Assembly: GCA_947487765.1 (NCBI GenBank)
Contig: CANKXO010000001.1
Span: 186,001-250,000, forward strand
Source: an uncultured Pseudomonadales bacterium
Lineage (GTDB): Bacteria; Pseudomonadota; Gammaproteobacteria; Pseudomonadales; Cellvibrionaceae
Direction of reading: 5' to 3'
DNA: 64,000 nt
The position numbers were made by a program, and so were the translations under genes. Shown here one piece after another: positions 1 through 9,142 of this stretch (its first letter is position 1; the number at the start of each line of letters is the position of its first letter). Under the pieces are notes generated by a model that was given only the letters and a program-made list of their open reading frames with translations, made no database searches and was not told the DNA's origin.

Positions 1-900
1 CTCAATCTTGGCCATACCTTACAGGATATGCGTGATATTCAACGCCGAGTCAGTGCCAATCGTTTAAATGGTATTGATGGTGAAGTCCTCGATACTCAGC
101 AAGTGCAAGAGCTTGTACCTATTATGGATTGTTCGGCTAATACACGTTATCCAATTCTTGGTGCCTCCTGGCAGCCTCGTGCGGGTGTTGCACGTCATGA
201 TGCTGTTGCCTGGGGTTATGCCCGCGCCGCTGATGCATTGGGTGTGGATCTAATTCAGCAGTGCGAAGTGGACGATATTATTATCGAAGATGGCACTGCC
301 ATCGGTGTTTCCACTAAGCAATATGGTGCTATTTATGGTAATCGTGTTGCCTGTGTTGTTGCCGGTCACTCTGGTGTCTTAGCTAAAATGGCTGGCTTTG
401 AGTTACCTCTGGAGTCTCATCCACTACAAGCTTTAGTGTCTGAACCTATCAAACCCATTTTGGATACCGTAGTGATGTCTAACCATGTACATGGCTATAT
501 TTCTCAATCCGATAAAGGCGATTTGGTTATTGGTGCTGGTATTGATGGCTATAACGGTTATGGGCAACGAGGCTCCTATATGACTACGGAGCATACTATC
601 CAAGCGATAGTCGAATTATTTCCTATCTTCAGCCGTGTACGTATGAATCGACAATGGGGCGGCATTGTTGATACCTGCCCGGATGCCTGTCCTATTATTT
701 CTAAAACACCTGTCGATAATTTATTTTTTAATTGTGGCTGGGGAACAGGTGGCTTTAAAGCGATTCCAGGTTCTGGTGATGTATTTGCGGCTTCATTGGC
801 CAAAGGCGAAATGCATCCGTTAGCCGAGCCATTTTCTATGTTCCGATTTAATGACGGTGCTTTAATCGATGAGCATGGTGCCGCTGGCGTTGCCCATTAA
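1..900 (+). CDS. soxB: Sarcosine oxidase beta subunit, 5'-truncated by window edge
   Basis: The frame is open from base 1, so the gene begins upstream; about 299 residues are visible against roughly 415 usual for the family, so the FAD-binding N terminus lies outside. The visible part matches the DAO-type oxidoreductase fold of SoxB: substrate-domain text such as SWQPRAGVARHDAVAWGYAR and the C-terminal FAD-contacting stretch NCGWGTGGFKAIPGSG. In heterotetrameric sarcosine oxidase, SoxB carries the covalent FMN and oxidises sarcosine (N-methylglycine) to glycine, passing the methylene unit to tetrahydrofolate on SoxA. It is followed by soxD, soxA and soxG in the standard B-D-A-G order, which strongly supports the assignment. 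The protein is cytoplasmic. The 3' end is intact. Confidence 0.93.
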   Translation, partial: LNLGHTLQDMRDIQRRVSANRLNGIDGEVLDTQQVQELVPIMDCSANTRYPILGASWQPRAGVARHDAVAWGYARAADALGVDLIQQCEVDDIIIEDGTAIGVSTKQYGAIYGNRVACVVAGHSGVLAKMAGFELPLESHPLQALVSEPIKPILDTVVMSNHVHGYISQSDKGDLVIGAGIDGYNGYGQRGSYMTTEHTIQAIVELFPIFSRVRMNRQWGGIVDTCPDACPIISKTPVDNLFFNCGWGTGGFKAIPGSGDVFAASLAKGEMHPLAEPFSMFRFNDGALIDEHGAAGVAH

Positions 901-972
901 AGGAGCCGGCGTTGTTCATTAACGAAGCTAGCATTACTCATTAATAGCTAAATTATTAAGAGAATAAAAATA

Positions 973-1251
973 ATGTTTTACATCTACTGTCCTTACTGTG
1001 AAGAGCACCGAGAAGAAGAAGAGTTTCATGTGGTAGGGCAGGCTCATATTGATCGCCCTCTCGACCCAGATTCGTTAAGTGATGCTGAGTGGGCGAAATA
1101 TTTATATATGCGGAAAAATACGCGGGGCCTTTATCAAGAACAATGGCTTCATGCGATTGGCTGTCGTAAATTCTTTAACATGACGCGTGATACGGTCACC
1201 TACGAAATTAAAGAAACGTATAAAGTGGGTGAGCAGCCTACGGTTGTATAA
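973..1251 (+). CDS. soxD: Sarcosine oxidase delta subunit
   Basis: A 92-residue protein of typical SoxD length. It shows the N-terminal CPYC pair (Cys6, Cys9) and a later HAIGCRKFFN segment, which provide the zinc ligands known for SoxD. SoxD is the small structural subunit that helps assemble the alpha-beta-gamma-delta complex. The gene lies 72 bases after soxB and 44 bases before soxA, consistent with one transcript. Recognition rests on the family pattern plus operon order; no other family fits better. Confidence 0.93.
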   Translation: MFYIYCPYCEEHREEEEFHVVGQAHIDRPLDPDSLSDAEWAKYLYMRKNTRGLYQEQWLHAIGCRKFFNMTRDTVTYEIKETYKVGEQPTVV

Positions 1252-1295
1252 CGCTAAAAACTGAATGAAATAACGATGCACTTCCCGCAAAAGCG

Positions 1296-4200
1296 ATGAC
1301 ACACACTATGACACAAAAAAACCGCCTTGATGTAAATAAAAGCGCCAATAAAAGTAGCGGACGGATTAATGTAAATAAGCCCATTTCATTTCGTTATGGC
1401 GGTAAACCTTATGCGGGTTATGAAGGTGACACCGTTGCCTCTGCCTTGCTCGCCAATGGTGTCGATATTATTGGACGCAGTTTTAAGTACAGTCGCCCTC
1501 GCGGCATTGTTGCTGCTGGTGCAGAAGAGCCTAATGCGATTTTACAAATGGGCGCAACCGAAGCAACACAAGTACCTAATGTACGTGCTACTCAGCAAGA
1601 ATTGTTTGAGGGGCTGGAATGTAAAGCGACGAATGGCTGGCCTAACGAAGATTTCGATTTAATGAGTTATGTCGGCAAAGTGGGTGGCAATGTGATGTCA
1701 CCAGGTTTTTATTACAAAACCTTTATGTATCCGCAGTCTATGTGGAAAACATATGAGAAGGTCATTCGCAAAGCCGCAGGTTTTGGTCGTTCCCCTCAGG
1801 AAAATGATCCTGATATATATGATCACATCCATCGACATTGTGATGTGTTAATCGTTGGTGCTGGGCCTGCAGGCCTTGCTGCGGCAGCGGCTGCAGCACA
1901 AACTGGTGCCCGTGTGATTATTGCTGATGAGCAAGCAGAGTTTGGTGGCTCTTTACTGCACAGTACCGAATTGATCGATGCTGAAAAAGTACAAGTATGG
2001 GTAGACAAAATTGTAGCGCAATTAAATAATGCGCCGAATGTTGTTTGTCTAAGTCGTTCTACAGTGAATGGCTATCACGACCATAATTTTTTAACGATTC
2101 ATGAACGTCGTACAGATCACATCGCTGACTTTATTGCAGAAGCGCCAAAGAAAACCATTCGCCAGCGTATGCATCGTGTCCGTGCTAAAACGGTGCTTCT
2201 GGCAACTGGTGCTCACGAGCGGCCGTTAGTATTTGGCAATAATGACGTGCCGGGTTCTATGCTTGCCTCGGCAGTATCAACTTATATTCATCGATACGCT
2301 GTTGTTCCCGGTAAAAGCTTAGTGCTGATGACTACCAATGATTACGCTTATCAAACGGCGATTGATTGGTTTTACACTGGTCGTAAAGTTGTTGCTGTTG
2401 TGGATGCCCGTGCAAATCCTCAGGGGCAGCGAGTACACCAAGCACGTGAATTAGGTATTACAGTTATTGCCGGTTCTGCGGTGATCGATGTGTCGGGTAA
2501 TCATCGAGTCAGTGGTGTGAAAGTTGCGTCCATTGATAAGAGCGGCGAAAAAATTACGGGTGAAATTAAGCCTCTTGTCTGCGATACCATTGCGAGTTCC
2601 GGTGGATGGAGCCCCGCAGTGCATTTGTCTTGTCATACGGGGAGTAAACCTGTCTGGGATGAAAAAATATTAGGGTTTGTGCCCGGTAAAACGATACAGA
2701 AACAGCTCACCGCTGGCGGCATCAATGGTTGTTATCGTTTAAAAGCCTGTTTGCAGGAAGGTTATCAGCGTGGTTGCAAAGCGGCGACAGATGCAGGTTT
2801 TCAGCAAATGCCTCAACCTAGTTTCAATGACGTTATCGACGTTGATGAAGAGCCAGCGATGGCCTTATTTCATATTCCACATACTGAACCTACCAGCCGT
2901 GCACCAAAACAGTTTGTTGATTTACAAAACGATGTGACAGCCGCCGGAATTGAAATGGCAACTCGTGAAGGTTTTGAATCGATTGAGCATGTGAAGCGTT
3001 ATACCGCACTGGGGTTTGGTACCGATCAAGGCAAGCTTGGCAATATTAATGGTATGGCAATTACAGCAAAATCGCTGAATAAGTCGATACCAGAAACCGG
3101 TACTACTATTTTTCGCCCGAACTATACGCCCATCACTTTCGGTGCCATTGCCGGACGTCATTGTGGCGAACTGTTTGACCCAAAACGTTACACCGCAATG
3201 CATCAATGGCATGAAAAAAATGGTGCTCTATTTGAGGATGTAGGTCAATGGAAACGGCCATGGTATTTCCCTAAAACGGGTGAAACCATGCAACAGGCTC
3301 TTGATAGAGAGTGTTTAGCAACTCGTAAAAGTGTCGGGATTTTAGATGCATCGACATTAGGTAAAATTGATATTCAAGGTAAGGATGCCCGAGAATTTTT
3401 GGGGCGTGTTTATACTAATGCCTGGGCAAAGTTGGCGGTAGGGAAATGTCGTTATGGTTTAATGTGTGGCGAAGATGGCATGGTGTTCGACGATGGTGTG
3501 ACTTCATGCTTAGGTGAGAATCATTTCTTAATGACCACAACAACTGGCGGTGCTGCACGAGTATTAGAATGGTTAGAGCTATATCATCAAACAGAATGGT
3601 CTGATATGGAAGTCTATTTTAATTCTGTTACTGACCATTGGGCGACAGCAACTATTTCTGGCCCAAACAGTCGGCAACTATTAGCGGAGCTGACTAACGA
3701 TATTGATCTGGATAAAGATAATTTTAAATTTATGGACTGGTGCGAAGGAACCGTGGCTGGTGTGCCTGCACGTGTTTACCGGATTTCTTTTACCGGTGAG
3801 TTGTCATTCGAAATTAATGTACAGGCAAACTACGGTATGTTTGTTTGGGAAAAATTAATAGAACATGGTGAAAAATTTAACATCACACCTTATGGTACAG
3901 AAACAATGCATATTCTCCGTGCTGAAAAAGGCTTTATCATCGCGGGGCAGGATACAGACGGCTCCGTACACCCCTACGATTTGAATATGGGTTGGGCGGT
4001 CAGTGCGAATAAAACCTTTAGCTTTATTGGTAAGCGAGGCATGGCGCGTGAAGATTGTGTACGGCCTAACCGTAAACAGTTAGTCGGTTTAAAAACAAAT
4101 GATCCTAAACAGGTCATTCCAGAAGGTTCGCAAGCAGTGAATGACCCTAATCAACCTTTACCCATGGATATGCAGGGGCATATTACATCGAGTTACTGGA

Positions 4201-4361
4201 GTGCTAATTTAGGTCATAGTATCGCGATGGGGTATATCAAAGGCGGGATTAATCGTATGGGAGAAAAAGTTTACTATCCGCAGGCAGATGGCTCTGTTAT
4301 TGAAGCAGAAATTTGCAGCACTATTTTCTTAGACCCTAAAGGAGAGCGTCAAAATGTCTGA
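1296..4361 (+). CDS. soxA: Sarcosine oxidase alpha subunit
   Basis: A 1021-residue protein, the expected size for SoxA. The N-terminal part has the ferredoxin-like fold region (YEGDTVASALLANGVDIIG). Around residues 183-215 is a Rossmann motif VLIVGAGPAGLAAAAAAAQ, followed by a second pyridine-nucleotide/FAD region with VLLATGAHERPLVF. The C-terminal third is an aminomethyltransferase (GCV_T-like) domain that binds tetrahydrofolate and collects the methyl carbon of sarcosine as 5,10-methylene-THF. ATG 1296 gives MTHTMTQKN; the internal ATG at 1308 is an equally possible start. The 3' end overlaps soxG by 8 bases, implying translational coupling. Confidence 0.95.
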   Translation: MTHTMTQKNRLDVNKSANKSSGRINVNKPISFRYGGKPYAGYEGDTVASALLANGVDIIGRSFKYSRPRGIVAAGAEEPNAILQMGATEATQVPNVRATQQELFEGLECKATNGWPNEDFDLMSYVGKVGGNVMSPGFYYKTFMYPQSMWKTYEKVIRKAAGFGRSPQENDPDIYDHIHRHCDVLIVGAGPAGLAAAAAAAQTGARVIIADEQAEFGGSLLHSTELIDAEKVQVWVDKIVAQLNNAPNVVCLSRSTVNGYHDHNFLTIHERRTDHIADFIAEAPKKTIRQRMHRVRAKTVLLATGAHERPLVFGNNDVPGSMLASAVSTYIHRYAVVPGKSLVLMTTNDYAYQTAIDWFYTGRKVVAVVDARANPQGQRVHQARELGITVIAGSAVIDVSGNHRVSGVKVASIDKSGEKITGEIKPLVCDTIASSGGWSPAVHLSCHTGSKPVWDEKILGFVPGKTIQKQLTAGGINGCYRLKACLQEGYQRGCKAATDAGFQQMPQPSFNDVIDVDEEPAMALFHIPHTEPTSRAPKQFVDLQNDVTAAGIEMATREGFESIEHVKRYTALGFGTDQGKLGNINGMAITAKSLNKSIPETGTTIFRPNYTPITFGAIAGRHCGELFDPKRYTAMHQWHEKNGALFEDVGQWKRPWYFPKTGETMQQALDRECLATRKSVGILDASTLGKIDIQGKDAREFLGRVYTNAWAKLAVGKCRYGLMCGEDGMVFDDGVTSCLGENHFLMTTTTGGAARVLEWLELYHQTEWSDMEVYFNSVTDHWATATISGPNSRQLLAELTNDIDLDKDNFKFMDWCEGTVAGVPARVYRISFTGELSFEINVQANYGMFVWEKLIEHGEKFNITPYGTETMHILRAEKGFIIAGQDTDGSVHPYDLNMGWAVSANKTFSFIGKRGMAREDCVRPNRKQLVGLKTNDPKQVIPEGSQAVNDPNQPLPMDMQGHITSSYWSANLGHSIAMGYIKGGINRMGEKVYYPQADGSVIEAEICSTIFLDPKGERQNV

Positions 4362-4995
4362 TATTGCTGTTATGGATCAAGTGCCTGATTCTCAAGAAGT
4401 GAATGCTAAGGCAGAGAGCCCTTTGTTTCATATAGGAGCTGGTATCAATACTCATAAAGACGCAAATAGCGCGGGTGTGTTATTACAGGAAGATAAATTA
4501 GCAGGACATTTATTGATTCGTGGTAATCGTGATGATGAAGCCTTTAATATTGCTATTAACAATGTGTTAGGTACTGGCTTACCTAAAACGTTACAGTGTA
4601 TTTATGTTGATGAACTATCTATCCGTTGGGTATCTCCTGATGAGTGGTTGGTGATTTGTGCTGGCGATAAAGTTTATGAGCTAGAAAAGCGATTGCGTGC
4701 TGCAGTACAAGGGCACTATGCTATCGTCAATGTATCCGGGGGCCAAACATTATTGGTGCTCAGTGGCGACAATGTACGTGATGTACTAATGAAATCTACA
4801 GCCTATGATGTAGATGATAGTAATTTCCCAGTAGGGAAAGTAGTGACATCGACCCTTGCAAAATCACAAGCGATTATTTGTCGAAGAAATGAAGACGTAT
4901 GGGAGCTAGTAATCCGTCGTAGCTTTGCAGATTATATCTGGCTCTGGTTAGAAGACGCATCGCGTGAATTCGGTTTGGTTGTGAATTCAAAATAG
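4354..4995 (+). CDS. soxG: Sarcosine oxidase gamma subunit
   Basis: A 213-residue protein of the SoxG family (a GCV_T/YgfZ-like half domain), with the family's characteristic core RWVSPDEWLVICAGD and a C-terminal part ending with IWLWLEDASREFG. It starts with ATG inside the end of soxA, preceded by GGAG at 4341-4344. SoxG completes the heterotetramer and contacts the folate-binding domain of SoxA. It is the last gene of the sox operon here; the next gene is convergent on the minus strand. I see no obvious hairpin terminator in the 30-base gap. Confidence 0.92.
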   Translation: MSDIAVMDQVPDSQEVNAKAESPLFHIGAGINTHKDANSAGVLLQEDKLAGHLLIRGNRDDEAFNIAINNVLGTGLPKTLQCIYVDELSIRWVSPDEWLVICAGDKVYELEKRLRAAVQGHYAIVNVSGGQTLLVLSGDNVRDVLMKSTAYDVDDSNFPVGKVVTSTLAKSQAIICRRNEDVWELVIRRSFADYIWLWLEDASREFGLVVNSK

Positions 4996-5025
4996 ATGCA
5001 GATGTGCAGCGATTATTTAAATAAG

Positions 5026-5814
5026 TTATAGATTTAAATTTATTGAAAAATCCTCATCATACAGCGGAATGATACCCTGTTCTTCTGGATACCCAAATTG
5101 ATTACTGATTAATGTCGTATTGCCCATCTTTATACAATCATTCCAATGATTGTGTCCATACAGCCAATATTTAGGTTGGTGTTTCGTAATTAATGTGTCG
5201 CAGTGTGCGCTGAAGTAAGCATTCTGTTCTGTTATTGCAAAATGAGGATGACGGGCTTTTAGCGATGGGGGAAAATGTGTGATTACAATGGTTTTATCGG
5301 GATCGTTTTCAGATAGCATACTATCAAGCCATGCATAACTTTCTCTGTGTAATGTCAGGGCCATATTCGGCGAAAATAATTGCTGGTCATCTCCCCATCG
5401 AATTAAATTAAAATCCGGTATCTCTCTGGATATTAGCTCCATAACATGATTTTGTTGTTCGACTCCAAGACCATCAAACCCACTCCACAATGTGCAACCA
5501 AGAAATGTCCAACCATTGATCGTAATACTGTTGTTATCTAAAAAATGGATACGTGGGTTGGAGGCAAATGCTTGAGCATATGCTTGTCTGGTTTGAAGAA
5601 TATTTTGGCGGTAGAATTCATGATTACCTGCTACCCATAATATTGTTGTAGCAGGTAAAGTCTCAGCAATTTTGTTTACAGTGTTAACGGCTTCTATGCC
5701 GACATCGATATCACCTGCCAGTACCAAAATATCTGGCTCCTCTGTGAAAGAGGGTAGCCAATGAGTATCTCGATAAAATTCAGAATGCAGGTCTGATGCT
5801 AAAGCAAGTTTCAT
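5026..5814 (-). CDS. Calcineurin-type metallophosphoesterase
   Basis: All metal-binding blocks of the metallophosphoesterase family are visible in order: ASDLHSEF near the N terminus, LVLAGDIDVG, WVAGNHEFY, ITHFPPS and YGHNH. These ligate a dinuclear metal centre used for hydrolysing phosphomono- or diesters. No signal peptide is seen, so it is probably cytoplasmic. I chose the ATG at 5814 because the protein then begins MKLALASDLHSEF, right at the first strand of the fold; an ATG at 5826 would add four residues. About 262 residues. Substrate is unknown. It lies between the sox operon and the formate dehydrogenase regulator without an evident functional tie to either. Confidence 0.85.
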   Translation of the reverse strand: MKLALASDLHSEFYRDTHWLPSFTEEPDILVLAGDIDVGIEAVNTVNKIAETLPATTILWVAGNHEFYRQNILQTRQAYAQAFASNPRIHFLDNNSITINGWTFLGCTLWSGFDGLGVEQQNHVMELISREIPDFNLIRWGDDQQLFSPNMALTLHRESYAWLDSMLSENDPDKTIVITHFPPSLKARHPHFAITEQNAYFSAHCDTLITKHQPKYWLYGHNHWNDCIKMGNTTLISNQFGYPEEQGIIPLYDEDFSINLNL

Positions 5815-5848
5815 AACCTTAATCAATAAAGTTTAGTGTGAACAGGCC

Positions 5849-6907
5849 CTATGAAAATAGCAACCAATTGGTTGAGCAGGTTACACCAGAATGGTCGCAT
5901 TGGTAACCCGGTAACTGGTTCACTTTGGATTGAAATTCAGGATTAGAAAGGGTTGCGATAAAAGCTTGAATGTCATCATCCTTTTCAGCTTCTAAAGGAT
6001 AGGCCCATAAATAATATTCTTCGATAATCGGCGCAAAGCCTAAGCCAAAGCGACGAGCTGCGGCTTCAACTCCAAACCCTAAATCTGCCATATCAGAGGC
6101 AATATGAGCCGCAATAGCAGAATGGGTGTATTCCTGATTTTGGTAGCCAGAAATAGTACTGGTGTCTATTTCTTTATCACTCAGCAATTGCTCTAACAGT
6201 TCTCGCGTACCTGAATTGCTTTGTCGGTTAATAAAGCGGAAATCACCGTTACTTAAATCCTCAATCCTATGGATGTTATGCGGGTTGTCTGCTGGAAACA
6301 TTAAGCCTTGTTGGCGTCGCACGAATCGGATGATACCGAAGCGCTGGGGGTCTAATAACTTCTGGTAACGCGCTTTCTGAGAGGGGATATCCATACCAAT
6401 AGGTTGGTGGAAGCCAGCGATACGGCAGCGGCCTTCATTCAGAGCAATCAATGCATGCTGAGGCGCGTGATAGTGAATTTCTACTTGATAGTCGCTGGTA
6501 AATTGAGTCATTAAAGCAACAGCATAACCATGGCTGGCATAGATCCTTACAACCGGGGTATGGTTTGCCATGCTGCTTTGTAGCTCTACATTCAACTCGG
6601 TTGCGAGGCTTTCCATTTCTGGATGTAAACGGGCCTCAATACGTTGATTGCTCCAAAGTAACTTTTGGCCCAGAGCAGTCAGCTGAGCGCCTCGGCCTTT
6701 TTCCATCAACACCAGTGGACTATTGAAAAAGGTGGTACTTTCGTTCAATAAGTTCCAGGCGTGACGATAGGATAGGCCGCAATCTTTAGCCGCCGTTGTC
6801 AGTCGACCACGTCGGTTGATATGCTCCAATAATGACAGGACCATCGGGTGCAATCGCTGCCCTTGTCCGTCTTCATAGTCCCATCTGGGTAAAATGTTAA
6901 TATGCAT
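5849..6907 (-). CDS. ModE-type HTH regulator with PBP-like effector domain
   Basis: A 352-residue protein. The first ~100 residues resemble the ModE/LysR winged helix (RGRLTTAAKDCGLSYRHAWNLLN, then MEKGRGAQLTALGQKLL). The remainder resembles a periplasmic-binding-protein-like ligand domain (RFINRQSNSGTRELLEQLL, IASDMADLGFGVEAAARRFGLGF) of the kind found in molybdate/tungstate-linked or LysR-like regulators. It is transcribed away from the formate dehydrogenase operon with a 149-base shared intergenic region, so it most likely controls that operon. The MOP molybdate-binding domains of true ModE are not seen. The ligand is unknown; formate or a molybdenum species are both plausible. Confidence 0.75.
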   Translation of the reverse strand: MHINILPRWDYEDGQGQRLHPMVLSLLEHINRRGRLTTAAKDCGLSYRHAWNLLNESTTFFNSPLVLMEKGRGAQLTALGQKLLWSNQRIEARLHPEMESLATELNVELQSSMANHTPVVRIYASHGYAVALMTQFTSDYQVEIHYHAPQHALIALNEGRCRIAGFHQPIGMDIPSQKARYQKLLDPQRFGIIRFVRRQQGLMFPADNPHNIHRIEDLSNGDFRFINRQSNSGTRELLEQLLSDKEIDTSTISGYQNQEYTHSAIAAHIASDMADLGFGVEAAARRFGLGFAPIIEEYYLWAYPLEAEKDDDIQAFIATLSNPEFQSKVNQLPGYQCDHSGVTCSTNWLLFS

Positions 6908-7056
6908 AAAAAAACATATTTTTGTGAAATTTGGCCTGTGTTATGGTGTATTTATAGAAAATAAACCGTTTCTAGCTAGGTATATAAGCTATTTGGTACA
7001 TATTTATACCGAATTAATCGGGTAAATACTAGACATTTTGTTAAAAAGGTAGAGAT
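6908..7056. promoter_or_regulatory. Divergent control region, regulator / formate dehydrogenase
   Basis: An AT-rich 149-base gap between two divergent genes; it must hold both promoters. At 6995-7010 there is a dyad, GGTA-N8-TACC, a plausible half-site pair for the adjacent HTH regulator. Shortly before the fdsG ATG a purine-rich AAAGGTAGAGAT serves as ribosome binding site. No clear -24/-12 (sigma-54) element was found. Assignment as a control region is inference from gene layout. Confidence 0.45.
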
Positions 7057-7575
7057 ATGAATAACTCTCAAGCTCGCAACCAAGATATTGTGGTATCTGC
7101 GATCGCTGCTCATATAGAAAAACATAAAAATAGACCCGGCCCTTTACTCCCAATTTTGCACGATATACAAAATGACTTAGGCTATATTCCCGATGAAGCC
7201 ATCTCTGAAATTGCTTCTCAGCTCAGTCTTTCCAGAGCAGAAGTACATGGTGTTGTAAGCTTTTACCATCACTTCAGCACTAAACCTCGTGGTCGGCATA
7301 TTGTTGAAGTCTGTTGTGCTGAATCCTGTCAGGCTGTTGGCGGTAGAAATTTAGAAAAATATGCCAAAGAGAAGCTTGGGCTTGATTGGTATCAGACGAC
7401 TCGTGATGGTGAGATCACTTTAGAGCCAGTTTACTGTTTAGGAAACTGTGCGTGTTCTCCATCAGTGCGTGTGGGTAAAGAAATGTTAGGGCGTGTTGAT
7501 AATGAGAGCTTTGATGAATTAATCGATGAGTTAACAACCGTACCCTTAGATATCGCTCCACTGGAGGGTCGCTAA
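7057..7575 (+). CDS. fdsG: NAD-dependent formate dehydrogenase gamma subunit (NuoE-like)
   Basis: A 172-residue thioredoxin-like [2Fe-2S] protein homologous to NuoE. The cluster ligands are the two pairs in CCAESCQAVGG and CLGNCACSPSV. The N-terminal HDIQNDLGYIPDEAISEIA and VVSFYHHFSTKPRG blocks are typical. In FdsGBAD enzymes this subunit relays electrons between the flavin subunit FdsB and the large FdsA chain. The stop codon overlaps the fdsB start by one base (TAATG), so the two are translationally coupled. Soluble, cytoplasmic. Confidence 0.93.
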   Translation: MNNSQARNQDIVVSAIAAHIEKHKNRPGPLLPILHDIQNDLGYIPDEAISEIASQLSLSRAEVHGVVSFYHHFSTKPRGRHIVEVCCAESCQAVGGRNLEKYAKEKLGLDWYQTTRDGEITLEPVYCLGNCACSPSVRVGKEMLGRVDNESFDELIDELTTVPLDIAPLEGR

Positions 7576-9116
7576 TGTCTGCTGAAAATACCACTCGTGT
7601 CTATATTTCCCGTGATTCTTCAGCCTTATCCATGGGCGCCGAAAAAGTCGCTTCAGCACTGAAACAAGGCCTTAATGGGCAAAACGTCACAATTATTCGC
7701 AATGGATCTCGTGCTCTCTATTGGTTAGAGCCCATGATCGAAGTCGAAACACCAGCAGGGCGTGTAGCTTATGGTCCTGTTAAAGCGAAAGATGTGGCTG
7801 GTCTAATTGAGCAAGGCTTATTGGAAGGCAATCAGGATCATCCTCTTTGCTTAGGTCTTACTGAAGAGATTCCCTACCTTAAAAAACAACAGCGCTTAAC
7901 CTTTGCGAGAGCAGGTATTATCGACCCTGTTAGTCTTGATGATTACCGAGCCACTGAAGGCTACAAAGGCTTAGAAAAAGCATTACAAATGAGCGCTCAA
8001 GCTATCGTTGATGAAGTCAAAGAGTCTGGCTTGCGTGGCCGTGGTGGCGCAGCGTTCCCAACTGGCATTAAATGGCAAACAGTATTGGGTGCTGAAGCAG
8101 AGCAGAAATACATTGTTTGTAATGCTGACGAAGGGGATTCCGGTACTTTTGCAGATCGCCTGCAAATGGAAGCTGATCCGTTTGGTTTAATCGAAGGGAT
8201 GACAATTGCTGGTTTGGCTGTTGGTGCAACTCAGGGTTATATCTACCTTCGTGAAGAATACCCTCATGCCCACGAAATTTTAGATGAAGCTATCGCCATT
8301 GCAGAGAAAAATGGCTACCTCGGCGATAATATTCTTCAGTCGGGCAAGGCCTTTCATTTAGAGGTCCGTTTAGGGGCTAAAGCGTATATCTGTGGTGAAG
8401 AGACGGCATTATTAGAAAGCCTTGAAGGTAAGCGAGGAATGGTGCGGCCTAAACCACCAATCCCTGCTTTGGTCGGCTTGTTTGGCCAGCCTACGGTGGT
8501 GAATAATGTTATTTCTTTATCCAGCGTTTCGATTATTTTAGCGAAAGGTGCAGACTATTATAAAGATTTTGGTATGGGTCGATCTCGCGGCACTATGCCT
8601 TTCCAGTTGGCTGGGAACCTTAAGTATGCTGGTCTGGTAGAGACGGCGTTTGGTGTAACGCTAAAAGAACTGCTTTACGATTTTGGTGGTGGCAGTTTAA
8701 CTGGTCGCCCATTGCGTGCAGTACAGGCGGGTGGCCCTTTAGGAACTTATTTGCCAGAATCCCAATGGGACGTGGCCATGGATTATGAAGAAATGGCTGC
8801 CTTAGGCGCGGTATTGGGGCACGGTGGGGTTGTTGCTTTCGACGATACTGTCGATATGTCTGAACAAGCGCGTTTTTCAATGGACTTCTGTGTGGTTGAA
8901 TCCTGTGGTAAGTGTACACCGTGTCGAATCGGTTCAACCCGTGGTGTAGAAGTCATCGATAAAATTCGTGCGAATCAAGACCGTGACAATAATATCGAAT
9001 TATTAGAACAGCTTTGTGAAACCATGGTCGATGGTTCTTTATGTGCAATGGGTGGGATGACGCCATTCCCCGTACAAAGTGCACTTAAACATTTTTCTGA
9101 AGATTTTGCTAAATAG
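7575..9116 (+). CDS. fdsB: NAD-dependent formate dehydrogenase beta subunit (NuoF-like)
   Basis: A 513-residue flavoprotein. An N-terminal thioredoxin-like region of about 110 residues is followed by the NuoF core with FMN/NADH loops GLRGRGGAAFPTGIKW and NADEGDSGTFADR, and the [4Fe-4S] ligands ESCGKCTPCRIG plus a later Cys in MVDGSLCAMGG. This is the diaphorase module that reduces NAD+ with electrons from formate. The N-terminal extension compared with NuoF is normal for FdsB/HoxF-type proteins. It sits between fdsG and fdsA in the conserved order. Confidence 0.94.
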   Translation: MSAENTTRVYISRDSSALSMGAEKVASALKQGLNGQNVTIIRNGSRALYWLEPMIEVETPAGRVAYGPVKAKDVAGLIEQGLLEGNQDHPLCLGLTEEIPYLKKQQRLTFARAGIIDPVSLDDYRATEGYKGLEKALQMSAQAIVDEVKESGLRGRGGAAFPTGIKWQTVLGAEAEQKYIVCNADEGDSGTFADRLQMEADPFGLIEGMTIAGLAVGATQGYIYLREEYPHAHEILDEAIAIAEKNGYLGDNILQSGKAFHLEVRLGAKAYICGEETALLESLEGKRGMVRPKPPIPALVGLFGQPTVVNNVISLSSVSIILAKGADYYKDFGMGRSRGTMPFQLAGNLKYAGLVETAFGVTLKELLYDFGGGSLTGRPLRAVQAGGPLGTYLPESQWDVAMDYEEMAALGAVLGHGGVVAFDDTVDMSEQARFSMDFCVVESCGKCTPCRIGSTRGVEVIDKIRANQDRDNNIELLEQLCETMVDGSLCAMGGMTPFPVQSALKHFSEDFAK

Positions 9117-9142
9117 CATAAGCTATTGTTGAGGTTACTTAT

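Noticed and set aside
6908-7056. Sigma-54 promoter for the formate dehydrogenase operon
   Set aside because: A TGGCCT occurs, but the matching GC element at the required spacing is missing.
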